This document shows positions 25,182-32,580 of a stretch of 32,627 nt of DNA, in pieces. The notes under the pieces were generated by a model. That model was not told where the DNA came from. It did no database searches and worked only from the letters and a program-made list of their open reading frames with translations. The translations under genes were made by a program, and so were the position numbers. This DNA comes from Oscillospiraceae bacterium. GTDB lineage: Bacteria; Bacillota; Clostridia; Oscillospirales; Oscillospiraceae. The stretch lies in the NCBI GenBank assembly GCA_017397565.1, contig JAFQIL010000063.1, positions 1 to 32,627 of the forward strand, written 5' to 3'. The first letter of the stretch is position 1. Every line of letters begins with the position of its first letter.

Positions 25182-27059
25182 ATGTTTGCCATCGAACCCA
25201 ATACTTTTCAAACATCCAATCCCGACCGTGGAATGGAACAAACAGGACAAATGCCGCCTGTTACGGATTCTGATGCCACCCAGCGGGTTAATGTAGGAAC
25301 CGGTACAATTTATCCCCCCCAGCGCCGTTCGGCACCGAAAACCACAGCCAACCGGCAACAGCCCAAGACGGGAAAACGGAAGAATCCTAACAGTAATTCA
25401 AAAGAAAGGATCCTTATCTTCGTCTTGTTAGGCGTGGCTTTGATCTTATTGGTGGGTGTCATTATCGCCGCCCGCATTCTTATGCGCAACCCTGCTGATG
25501 ACGGATTGATTCAGAGCAATGTGTTTGCTGCCGGTGTAAACTTAGGCGGCATGAGTGAAGATGATGCAAAAAAAGCACTAACCGAGGCCACCAAAGATAC
25601 CTACACCAAATTGGATATGACGGTACAGGTTTTGGAAAACACCATTTTCCTGCCCCCTGAAAAAACCGGTGCCAAATTGGATGTTGACAAGGTAGTTGCC
25701 GAAGCCTTGTCCCGTGACAGCGCCGGTACCATTTCTGTTCGGGATTACCTCAGCCTGGATACTGACTATATTCGCAGTGTCGTAGATGAACTGGGTAATC
25801 AATACAGCAGTGTGCTTACCCAAGGCAAGGTCACTCTGGAAGGCAACAAACCCACTGAGCCCATGGATAAGTATGATACCAACACCGCCTACCAGACTCT
25901 GGTCATCTATGTGGGCACTCCGGAATACGGTTTGAACACAGACGCTCTGTACGATCAGATTTTGGACGCCTATGATATCAATCTGTTTCAGGTGGTTGCC
26001 CAGTGCAGCGTAGTCGCTCCTGACCCGCTGAATCTGGAAACCTATTACAACGATGTTTACTTCCCCCCAAAGGATGCGACTTTGGACACCGAAACCTATG
26101 AGGTTACCAAAGAAGTCTACGGTTACGGTTTTGATTTGACCAAAGCCAATGAAGCAATCGCCTCTGCGCAGTACGGTCAGACCATTACCATTCCCATCTA
26201 CTTTATTCAGCCGGATATTACCGCAGAAATGCTGACTGCGGATCTTTTCCGGGATGAGCTGGCGGAATTCTCTACCGGTATTATGGTTGGGAATCAGGAC
26301 AGCGAAGATAATACCGCCGACGCGAATCTTCGCAAAAACCTGCAGTTGGCCTGCAAAGCGATCCATAATCAGATTATCAAAGCCGGTGAAAGCTTCTCAT
26401 TTTTTGAGCACATCAAGCCAAGTCATGGGCAAAATTATACCGATGTAGAGATTTTTGTCGGCACAGAGCTGAAAATGGTCACCGGCGGTGGTATCAGCCA
26501 GGTAGCCACAACACTTTACAATTGTGCTCTCCTGTCTGATTTAACCATCGTGGAGCGCCACACCCACGCCTATGCCCCCGGCTATGTTTCACCCGGTCTG
26601 GATGCCATGGTGCAGTGGGGTTCTGCCGATCTGATCTTCACCAATACCACGGACTATCCCATCCGCATTGAAGCCGAAATCATCGAAGATCGTGTTGTGG
26701 TTCGTCTGATCGGCACGGATAACAACGACTATTATGTTGCTATCGACACAGAAGTCGTAGAACACCGCCCCATCACCCTCCATCAGACTATGGTACAGGA
26801 TAAAGGCTACTCCGAGGGCGATGTCTTGGTGGAAGGTATCATCGGTTATGATGTCATCGTCTACCGTAATCTCCACGAAAAAGAAACCAACCGTGAGCTC
26901 AGCAGCAGTGTATTGACCTACGGCAGCTACGATAAACGCAACGAGGTTGTGGTTTCCATTTTTGTTCCCTCTGTGGATCCGGAAGATCCCACAGAGCCCG
27001 CAGATCCCTCTGAGCCCGCTACTGAACCTTCTACCGAACCCTCTGCGGCCACAGAATAA
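25182..27059 (+). CDS. Membrane-anchored VanW/YoaR-family envelope protein
   Basis: 625 residues. Order: a 75-residue Pro/Asn/Lys-rich cytoplasmic region, one membrane helix (about 76-101), two peptidoglycan-binding-4-like regions (about 115-175 and 240-350), the VanW domain (about 385-505, with KAGESFSFFEHI and VTGGGISQVATTLYNCALLS), a G5-like segment (about 540-605), and a low-complexity Pro/Glu/Thr tail. Likely acts at the cell wall; activity unknown, and despite the name not evidence of vancomycin resistance. Start: ATG at 25182 abuts AGGAG with no spacer, so initiation may be unusual or lie further in, for example the ATG at 25233, which has no ribosome site. A bidirectional terminator follows. 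Confidence 0.85.
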   Translation: MFAIEPNTFQTSNPDRGMEQTGQMPPVTDSDATQRVNVGTGTIYPPQRRSAPKTTANRQQPKTGKRKNPNSNSKERILIFVLLGVALILLVGVIIAARILMRNPADDGLIQSNVFAAGVNLGGMSEDDAKKALTEATKDTYTKLDMTVQVLENTIFLPPEKTGAKLDVDKVVAEALSRDSAGTISVRDYLSLDTDYIRSVVDELGNQYSSVLTQGKVTLEGNKPTEPMDKYDTNTAYQTLVIYVGTPEYGLNTDALYDQILDAYDINLFQVVAQCSVVAPDPLNLETYYNDVYFPPKDATLDTETYEVTKEVYGYGFDLTKANEAIASAQYGQTITIPIYFIQPDITAEMLTADLFRDELAEFSTGIMVGNQDSEDNTADANLRKNLQLACKAIHNQIIKAGESFSFFEHIKPSHGQNYTDVEIFVGTELKMVTGGGISQVATTLYNCALLSDLTIVERHTHAYAPGYVSPGLDAMVQWGSADLIFTNTTDYPIRIEAEIIEDRVVVRLIGTDNNDYYVAIDTEVVEHRPITLHQTMVQDKGYSEGDVLVEGIIGYDVIVYRNLHEKETNRELSSSVLTYGSYDKRNEVVVSIFVPSVDPEDPTEPADPSEPATEPSTEPSAATE

Positions 27060-27074
27060 TTTTGATTATTATAG

Positions 27075-27115
27075 AAAAAAAATCATCCTTCCGCTACGGA
27101 AGGATGATTTTTTAT
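27075..27115. terminator. Bidirectional terminator between the VanW-like gene and the DUF1934 gene
   Basis: AATCATCCTTCCG (27081-27093) pairs with CGGAAGGATGATT (27097-27109), loop CTA; A-run before and T-run after give U-tracts on both strands. Confidence 0.93.
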
Positions 27116-27123
27116 TTTAAAGC

Positions 27124-27549
27124 TCATTCCAGCGCCCGAATGACCAAGTGATAGTCAATAACTCCGGCCGCACTGTTTTCGATCTCGATCTCATACACCA
27201 GATCTATGACACCGCCGTCAGGCGCGATATCAAAAAACACCTGATTGGCACGAACCCGAAGCAGCAGTGTGCCAAACTCCATCTGATATAAAGAGTCGTG
27301 GGCAACGCCCTGCTGGAACACCATCTGTGACTGCAGCTTTCCGGAACGGGTAAGGGTTACTTTTTGCGGCTCGACACGAAATGTGGTCTGAACACCTTCC
27401 AGTCCTGTCAACGCGCTCTCCTGGTAGGTGATCTCCCAGCCACCGTCACGCAAGCACATAGTGCCTTCCGTTACCAGTTCGATAACTTCCGGTTCCTGCT
27501 CCGCATAGCGCTGGGTTCCCGTAATGGATAACATGACTTTTGTGCTCAC
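27124..27549 (-). CDS. DUF1934 (YwiB-like) beta-barrel protein
   Basis: 141 residues. The start STKVMLSITGTQRYAEQEPEVIELVTEG and the later YQESALTGLEG..TTFRVE, with LLLRVRANQVFF, match the small calycin-like family YwiB/DUF1934, whose function is unknown. No signal peptide. ATG at 27549 overlaps the ddl stop by 4 bp (ATGA), so its translation is coupled to ddl. The gene ends at the shared bidirectional terminator. Confidence 0.82.
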   Translation of the reverse strand: MSTKVMLSITGTQRYAEQEPEVIELVTEGTMCLRDGGWEITYQESALTGLEGVQTTFRVEPQKVTLTRSGKLQSQMVFQQGVAHDSLYQMEFGTLLLRVRANQVFFDIAPDGGVIDLVYEIEIENSAAGVIDYHLVIRALE

Positions 27550-28616
27550 TTTGCTGCCTCCAGTGCCAAACGCAGAAGCTCAGAGATCAGTTCGTCGCTG
27601 GGAATACCGCTGGCCGCAAACAGTTTGGGATACATAGAAATGGAAGTAAATCCGGGAATGGTATTGATCTCATTGAATACCACGCGGTTGTCTTCATAGG
27701 TAACAAAGAAATCCACACGGCTCAGGCCCTGGCATCCAATAGCAGAATAGACCCGCACTGCCGCATCCCGGACTTGCTCAGCCACTTCCTCCGGGATTCT
27801 TGCCGGGATATAGGCTGTAGAGGTGTCTGTGACGTATTTGGCATCGTAGTCATAGAAATCCGCGCCGGAATCAATCTCGCCGCAAATAGAAGCCATGGGG
27901 CTGTTGTTGCCCATAACCGCAACCTCCACCTCACGGCCATGGATAAACTCTTCCACCAGGATCTTTGCATCGTAAGTCCCGGCATGGCGAAGAGCTTTTT
28001 GCAAGGCTTCCCGATTCTGAGCCTTGGAAACACCTACAGAAGAGCCGGTTCCTGCAGGTTTTACAAACATGGGATACTCGAATTTGTTCTCCAGTTTATC
28101 CAAAATGGCATCCATACGGTCATCCAGATCGCTGTTATTCACCAGCTGCCAGTCAGCCTGAGGAACGCCTGCTTTGTCTGCCACCAGCTTTGTCAGAGTT
28201 TTATCCATGGACACTGCGGATGCCGCTACATGGGGACCCACATAGGGAATACCTGCCAGCTGCAGCAAGCCCTGAACTGTGCCGTCCTCACCGTTTTCAC
28301 CATGGAGTACCGGGAACACCACATCGATCCGCTCCCGCACCACACAGTCTCCTTCAAAGCTCAACAGGCCTTGGCCCCGGACAGGAGATATGGCCGCCCG
28401 GCGGTTCTTCTCATGGTGCAGCCAGGCGCCGGAAGGCAGCTGGCTGTAATCATTGCCGCCGTACAAAACCCAGTCACCGGCTTTTGTAATGCCTACAGGA
28501 AATACATTATACTTGTCCTTATCCAGGCTATTTAACACAAATTCCGCTGAGCGCAGAGATACTTCGTATTCCGGACTCATGCCGCCAAATAAAACACAAA
28601 CACTTAGTTTTTTCAA
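27546..28616 (-). CDS. ddl: D-alanine--D-alanine ligase
   Basis: 356 residues beginning with TTG at 28616, with GAGGCGAG upstream. It joins two D-Ala for the peptidoglycan pentapeptide. ATP-grasp features: FGGMSPEYEVSLRSAE, HGENGEDGTVQGLLQLAGIPYVG, FVKPAGTGSSVGVSKA, VEEFIHGREVEVAV, and the metal-binding NEINTIPGFTSISMYPKL. The omega-loop segment DFYDYDAKY is the type seen in D-Ala-D-Ala ligases rather than VanA/VanB D-Ala-D-Lac ligases. It follows murC after a 52-bp gap holding a hairpin terminator, so it may have its own unseen promoter. Confidence 0.96.
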   Translation of the reverse strand: MKKLSVCVLFGGMSPEYEVSLRSAEFVLNSLDKDKYNVFPVGITKAGDWVLYGGNDYSQLPSGAWLHHEKNRRAAISPVRGQGLLSFEGDCVVRERIDVVFPVLHGENGEDGTVQGLLQLAGIPYVGPHVAASAVSMDKTLTKLVADKAGVPQADWQLVNNSDLDDRMDAILDKLENKFEYPMFVKPAGTGSSVGVSKAQNREALQKALRHAGTYDAKILVEEFIHGREVEVAVMGNNSPMASICGEIDSGADFYDYDAKYVTDTSTAYIPARIPEEVAEQVRDAAVRVYSAIGCQGLSRVDFFVTYEDNRVVFNEINTIPGFTSISMYPKLFAASGIPSDELISELLRLALEAAK

Positions 28617-28642
28617 AACTCTCGCCTCATTTACAAAATGGT

Positions 28643-28668
28643 GGAAAATCGGGCCATAGGCCCGATTT
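28643..28668 (-). terminator. Hairpin terminator of murC
   Basis: On the minus strand AAAATCGGGCC pairs with GGCCCGATTTT (arms 28659-28668 and 28646-28655), with only four T's after it. It starts right at the murC stop; leaky read-through into ddl is likely. Confidence 0.7.
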
Positions 28669-30027
28669 TTACTTTAACAACGCTTCGCCCGCGTGAAAAA
28701 TATCACCGGCACCCATGGTCAGGATCATATCCCGGGGTTGCGCCAATTCCTCCAGGCAGGCAGTGACCTGTCCCAGAGAGGCACAGTAAATTGCACCGGG
28801 AATCCGATCCGCCAAATCCTTGGAAGAAATTCCGATGGTATTGCGTTCCCGGGCTGCGTAAATTTCCGCCAAAACCACAACATCCGCCTTGCTCAGTTCC
28901 CGGACAAAATCGTCAAAAAGCGCCTTTGTGCGGGTATAAGTATGGGGCTGGAACGCCAAAATCACCCTTTTATAGCCCATGGACCGAACCGCCTCCAGCG
29001 TCGCTGCCAGCTCGCCGGGGTGGTGGGCATAATCGTCGTATACATCTGCTCCATGGAATTGCCCCTTATACTCCAGGCGCCGTCCGGGGCCATGGAAGGA
29101 CGCCAGTCCCCGGGATGTCACATCCCCGGGAATTCCCATCATCCAGGCAACACCGGCAGCTGCCAGAGCGTTTACCGCATTGTGGTGGCCATAGATAGGC
29201 AATTCGAAATGGCAATACTTTTCTCCGTCACAGATCACATCAAATCTGCGCCAGTCCTGGGATACCTCAGCGGCTCTGATACGGTTATGCTCCCCAAAGC
29301 CAAAGCTGATATATTCCATTCCATCCAATGCCTGGAGCACATTCTCATCGTCGCCATTGGCAAGAATGCCATTGGTGGACAGCTGGGCAAACTTCCGGAA
29401 GGACTTTTCCACATCCTGAAGATCCTTAAAATAATCCAGGTGATCCGCTTCAATGTTCAAAATCACTGCCAGCGTAGGGAAGAAATTTAAAAAGGAATCA
29501 CAGTATTCGCAGCTTTCCAGCAGAATGGTATCGCCATTGCCCACACGGTGCCCGGACTTCAGCAGCGGCAGGTAGCCACCGATCATGACAGTCGGATCCA
29601 TCTGCGCCTCCATAAAAATGTGTGCCAGCATGGATGTGGTTGTGGTCTTACCATGAGTGCCGGAAACGCATACCGCATTACGGTAAGCCTTCATAAGCTG
29701 ACCCCATGCCTGGGCCCGTTCAAAAACCGGGATCCCGGCCGCTCTGGCAGCAGCAATTTCCGGATTGTCATTATGGGCAGCAGCTGTGCGGATCACACAG
29801 TCTGCACCAATAATATTTTCCGCGCAGTGGCCGATCTTGACGTCAATGCCTTTGGCGATCAGTTCATCAGTAGAAACCGACACATTCATGTCCGAGCCGG
29901 TGATCTTCATGCCCATGCCCTGCAGCACCAAGCCAAGAGGACGCATGGATACACCGCCAATGCCCACAAGATGCGCATGCATACCGGGTTTAATATAGTT
30001 ATCAATAGAGTGAGCCATCGTATTCAT
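28669..30027 (-). CDS. murC: UDP-N-acetylmuramate--L-alanine ligase MurC
   Basis: 452 residues from ATG at 30027, which has GGAG 10 nt upstream; a TTG two codons earlier is possible. It adds L-Ala to UDP-MurNAc, the first peptide step of peptidoglycan. Rossmann motif VGIGGVSMRPLG (21-32), ATP loop GTHGKTTTTSM (123-133), EADHLDYFKDL, the catalytic region YGHHNAVNALAAAG, and the C-terminal DDYAHHPGELAATL are all present. Intact and full length. A near-consensus promoter precedes it; ddl lies downstream in the same direction. Confidence 0.97.
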   Translation of the reverse strand: MNTMAHSIDNYIKPGMHAHLVGIGGVSMRPLGLVLQGMGMKITGSDMNVSVSTDELIAKGIDVKIGHCAENIIGADCVIRTAAAHNDNPEIAAARAAGIPVFERAQAWGQLMKAYRNAVCVSGTHGKTTTTSMLAHIFMEAQMDPTVMIGGYLPLLKSGHRVGNGDTILLESCEYCDSFLNFFPTLAVILNIEADHLDYFKDLQDVEKSFRKFAQLSTNGILANGDDENVLQALDGMEYISFGFGEHNRIRAAEVSQDWRRFDVICDGEKYCHFELPIYGHHNAVNALAAAGVAWMMGIPGDVTSRGLASFHGPGRRLEYKGQFHGADVYDDYAHHPGELAATLEAVRSMGYKRVILAFQPHTYTRTKALFDDFVRELSKADVVVLAEIYAARERNTIGISSKDLADRIPGAIYCASLGQVTACLEELAQPRDMILTMGAGDIFHAGEALLK

Positions 30028-30067
30028 GAACAATCAACTCCATAGCAATCATTATTATATCTGATAT

Positions 30068-30096
30068 ATTATATAACATTTTCTTAAATTTTACAA
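30068..30096 (-). promoter_or_regulatory. Sigma-A promoter of murC
   Basis: On the minus strand TTGTAA (30096-30091) and TATAAT (30073-30068), spacer 17, in an AT-rich gap about 40 bp from the murC start. Confidence 0.7.
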
Positions 30097-30137
30097 CCAT
30101 TAATTCCTGTTTTGCAGGAACATATCCATATTTACAG

Positions 30138-30164
30138 AAAAAAATGGGCGCAAGCTGCGCCCAT
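30138..30164 (-). terminator. Rho-independent terminator after the SGNH hydrolase pair
   Basis: ATGGGCGCA pairs with TGCGCCCAT (30144-30152 with 30156-30164), followed on the minus strand by TTTTTTT. Confidence 0.93.
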
Positions 30165-30169
30165 TACTG

Positions 30170-30835
30170 TCAGACATTTAAGAATGCTTTCAACCACTTC
30201 CGTTTGATCATCTCATGACCGGCACCCATAGGATGAACACCGTCTCCAAGCCAGTAGCCCTCTGTCTTTGTTTCGGCATCCAAACGGTCAAACTCTTCCT
30301 GAAGCGGGATGTACACCAAATTATATTTCTCCGCAATTTTCCGGGAAGCGATCTGCCGCAGCCGGGTTTCTGTGAAAAAGAATTCCCAGCGATTTGGGGC
30401 TTCCTCGGTAGAAACTGTTGCGCTGCCCGGAAGCACAAAAGGCTCCAAAACAAGGATTTTCGCATCGGGAAGCGACTCACGGATTTCCTGAACGATCCAA
30501 TCATATACCAGTTCAAATTTCTCCGCATCCACACCGTTTTGATGAGCATATTCGTGCCAAACATCATTGATGCCGATGAGAATGCTGATCACATCCGGCT
30601 TTAGATTGATCAGATCCGCTTTGATCCTTGCGTACAGATCTACGATACGGTTTCCGGAAATACCACGGTTCAACACTTCATACTCGTCCGGAAAATCGTA
30701 GCCCAAAGCCGCCTGTATCAGCTGTGCATAGCCACAGCCTAAATAGCGATTGTAGCCACTCTTGTCCGTCTCAGCAGATCGGTCACGACCTGCATCTGTA
30801 ATCGAATCGCCCCAAAAAACAATTCTTTTCGCCAT
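30170..30835 (-). CDS. SGNH/GDSL-family hydrolase (paralog 1)
   Basis: 221 residues from ATG at 30835. Catalytic blocks: block I FWGDSITD with nucleophile Ser11, block II NRGISGNRIVDL (Gly), block III ILIGINDVWHE with Asn90, and block V GDGVHP with Asp198 and His201. No signal peptide, so it is probably cytoplasmic. Such lysophospholipase L1-like enzymes remove acetyl or other acyl groups, often from sugars; the substrate is unknown. It lies 16 bp behind a closely similar gene, so both should be made from one transcript that ends at 30138-30164. Confidence 0.9.
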   Translation of the reverse strand: MAKRIVFWGDSITDAGRDRSAETDKSGYNRYLGCGYAQLIQAALGYDFPDEYEVLNRGISGNRIVDLYARIKADLINLKPDVISILIGINDVWHEYAHQNGVDAEKFELVYDWIVQEIRESLPDAKILVLEPFVLPGSATVSTEEAPNRWEFFFTETRLRQIASRKIAEKYNLVYIPLQEEFDRLDAETKTEGYWLGDGVHPMGAGHEMIKRKWLKAFLNV

Positions 30836-30851
30836 TTTTGCCACCATTCCC

Positions 30852-31532
30852 TCAGTCTTTCTCATGTATATACCGCTCAAAAAGCTCCAACCACCTGCGC
30901 TTGATCAGCTCATGACCGGCACTAAACGGGTGAATACCGTCGCCCAGCCAATAATCCTCCCTTTGACCTTTGGAATTTGCTTCTGTGAAGGCCGCCTGCA
31001 AAGGAAGGAACATCAAGCCATATTGATCCGCAATCGCCTTAGCTGCCTCCTGCCGCAAAAGGATCTCCTTGGTGAAGAATTCCCAGCGACCGGGGCACTG
31101 CTCCGTAGAGACAGTGTTAAAACCGGGAAGAACAAAGGGCTCCATGATCACGATCTTAACATTTGGCAATGCTGTCTTGATTTCCTGAACAATTCTGTCA
31201 TAGACCCGGAGATATTTCTCCGCCTCAACGCCATTTTGAGCAGCATACTCGTGTCCGATATCGTTGATACCGATCAAAATACTGACTACATCCGGCTTTA
31301 GATTGATAACATCCTTCTTAATTCTGGCGTACAGATCCACGATCCGGCTTCCGGAAATGCCACGGTTCCAAACTTCATACTGCAGCGGATATTCGAAGCC
31401 CAGTGCAGCTTCGATCAAGCGGACATAACCACATCCGTGCAAGATCACGTTTCCTCTATTTCCGTTTTCATGAGGAATATCCCTCAGAGAATCCGTAATG
31501 GAATCACCCCAAAATACGATCCGTTTTGGCAT
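30852..31532 (-). CDS. SGNH/GDSL-family hydrolase (paralog 2)
   Basis: 226 residues from ATG at 31532 with GGAG 9 nt upstream. It shares order and spacing with the next gene: FWGDSITD (block I), NRGISGSRIVDLYARIK (block II), VSILIGINDIGHEYA (block III), and GDGIHP (block V). Shared non-catalytic blocks such as INLKPDV, VEAEKY/VDAEKF and EPFVLPG show a tandem duplication. The differences are concentrated near residues 15-35 and 185-195, possibly altering substrate preference. First gene of the pair. Confidence 0.9.
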   Translation of the reverse strand: MPKRIVFWGDSITDSLRDIPHENGNRGNVILHGCGYVRLIEAALGFEYPLQYEVWNRGISGSRIVDLYARIKKDVINLKPDVVSILIGINDIGHEYAAQNGVEAEKYLRVYDRIVQEIKTALPNVKIVIMEPFVLPGFNTVSTEQCPGRWEFFTKEILLRQEAAKAIADQYGLMFLPLQAAFTEANSKGQREDYWLGDGIHPFSAGHELIKRRWLELFERYIHEKD

Positions 31533-31598
31533 AATACAACACTCCAATGCTTTGCATTATTGTTGCGGCATATCATCAAACCGCAATTATTCATATAT

Positions 31599-32267
31599 CT
31601 AACCTAACCGAGCCAGCAAATCTGAACACCAATTAAGCAGCAATGAAAATAATTCATCGAATTCGAAGGCAGCACCATCATCTAAGGCAACAGACATAGA
31701 AAGAATCATGTGATCTGTACCGGATGTCAGAGCAAGTAAGTCCTTTTTGGTGCGTGCAAATTCATTTGTTTTCAAATAGTAGACATTTTGCAAAATAAAA
31801 AATACGCTTTTATAGGAACCAACGATTTTTGAAATATTCTTATCATTGGACGCATGTAAATAGCGATGGCAGATTTCATGATACAAATTGCAAACCGAAA
31901 GCTTTGCAAAGTTTTTAACATCCTCATTTGTATATGATGGCACAAGAGGCTTCAATATCCCATAAATATCCTTGGTTGAATGAAGTAAATGGCATATCTC
32001 AAGAGGGTTCCATTGGGTCAATTCCTTGCAGCCGCAAACAAATCCACAATGCTTCTCAGGATGTTGCAGATTCGAAATGATTTGCTTATACTTCAGCAAG
32101 TCCTCTAAGGAGAGACGATCAAGAACTACCATGGGATCGATATCACTGTTTTCTGTTGCTTCACCACGCAAATAGCTGCCCTGTAGGCCTATATAGAGCA
32201 CACGGTTACCAAAGCAATTTATCAGCAAATCCGACAATTGCTGCATATACAAGTTGTGATCCAACAT
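31599..32267 (-). CDS. Nucleotidyltransferase-domain protein (AT-rich, possibly acquired)
   Basis: 222 residues, ATG at 32267 with GGAGGTGAT just upstream. The NTP_transf_2 signature is GSYLRGEATENSDID (residues 30-44), with Gly30-Ser31 and the metal-binding Asp42 and Asp44 in place. The remainder is helical, with HEICHRYLHASNDKNISKIV resembling the C-terminal helical part of aminoglycoside-type or 'MNT-like' transferases. No resistance role can be inferred. The coding sequence is clearly more AT-rich than the neighbours and uses A/T-ending codons, which suggests transfer. It sits next to the rRNA region, a common insertion place. Confidence 0.8.
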   Translation of the reverse strand: MLDHNLYMQQLSDLLINCFGNRVLYIGLQGSYLRGEATENSDIDPMVVLDRLSLEDLLKYKQIISNLQHPEKHCGFVCGCKELTQWNPLEICHLLHSTKDIYGILKPLVPSYTNEDVKNFAKLSVCNLYHEICHRYLHASNDKNISKIVGSYKSVFFILQNVYYLKTNEFARTKKDLLALTSGTDHMILSMSVALDDGAAFEFDELFSLLLNWCSDLLARLG

Positions 32268-32287
32268 ACCATCACCTCCGTTTTTAA

Positions 32288-32316
32288 ATAGTATACTGAC
32301 AAAGAAACAATGTCAA
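32288..32316 (-). promoter_or_regulatory. Possible promoter of the nucleotidyltransferase gene
   Basis: On the minus strand TTGACA (32316-32311) with TACTAT (32293-32288) at 17 bp, or TATACT (32295-32290) at 15 bp. It lies just after the last 5S-like terminator. Confidence 0.55.
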
Positions 32317-32321
32317 GAGCA

Positions 32322-32351
32322 AAAGAAAGAACCCCCTACTTTCGTAGGAGG
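32322..32351 (-). terminator. Terminator after 5S-like unit C
   Basis: CCTCCTAC..GTAGGGGG hairpin (32332-32351) followed on the minus strand by TTCTTTCTTTT. Its loop and stem are nearly identical to the terminator of unit B. Confidence 0.8.
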
Positions 32352-32355
32352 TTTC

Positions 32356-32436
32356 TGTGTTCGCGTTACCTATCTTCACGGGCAGGTCAAGTATTGTCGC
32401 GCCGTCCGCAAGTGTCCGGTGGACACTTGCAGGCGC
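32356..32436 (-). repeat. 5S rRNA-derived mini-unit C (shortened, degenerate 5S-like RNA)
   Basis: On the minus strand the unit starts with a stem, GCGCC (32436-32432) with GGCGC (32403-32399) around GCAAGTGTCC/GGACACTTGC (32430-32421 with 32417-32408), loop ACC. It continues with GACAATACTTG, then GTGAAGATAGGTAACGCG and AACAC, matching the 3' part of the 5S gene at the window edge. The helix IV region is shortened. The 5' half of 5S is missing and the stem takes its place. Confidence 0.65.
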
Positions 32437-32462
32437 AAAAAACCTCCTACTTTCGTAGGAGG
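32437..32462 (-). terminator. Terminator after 5S-like unit B
   Basis: Minus-strand CCTCCTAC..GTAGGAGG (32443-32462), loop GAAA, followed by TTTTTT. Confidence 0.88.
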
Positions 32463-32466
32463 TTTC

Positions 32467-32548
32467 TGTGTTCGCGTTACCTATCTTCCCGGGTAGGCCA
32501 AGTATTGTCCTGCCGTAAAATGACATGCCGGTGGCATGTCATAGGCAG
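32467..32548 (-). repeat. 5S rRNA-derived mini-unit B (shortened, degenerate 5S-like RNA)
   Basis: Minus strand: outer CTGCC (32548-32544) pairs with GGCAG (32514-32510); inner TGACATGCC (32541-32533) pairs with GGCATGTCA (32529-32521), loop ACC. Then GGACAATACTTGGCCTACCC, GGGAAGATAGGTAACGCGAA and CAC follow, matching 5S 3' sequence. Repeat distance to unit C is 111 bp and to the 5S 3' end 114 bp. Confidence 0.65.
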
Positions 32549-32576
32549 AAAAAAGCCCCGACATTTCTGTCGAGGC
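32549..32576 (-). terminator. Terminator after the 5S rRNA gene
   Basis: Minus strand GCCTCGACA pairs with TGTCGGGGC (32576-32568 with 32563-32555), followed by TTTTTT. It probably ends the rRNA operon. Confidence 0.88.
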
Positions 32577-32580
32577 TTCT

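Noticed and set aside
25182..28616. VanW-like protein near a D-Ala ligase as a vancomycin-resistance cluster
   Set aside because: The ligase has the DFYDYDAKY type loop of ordinary Ddl, and vanR/S/H/X genes are absent; VanW-domain proteins are common in clostridia.
32284..32526. Leftward open frame of 80 codons with an internal repeat (ETSYESRRFF / ETSYESRGFF)
   Set aside because: It runs through the 5S-derived units and their terminators; the repeat is RNA-gene sequence, not protein.
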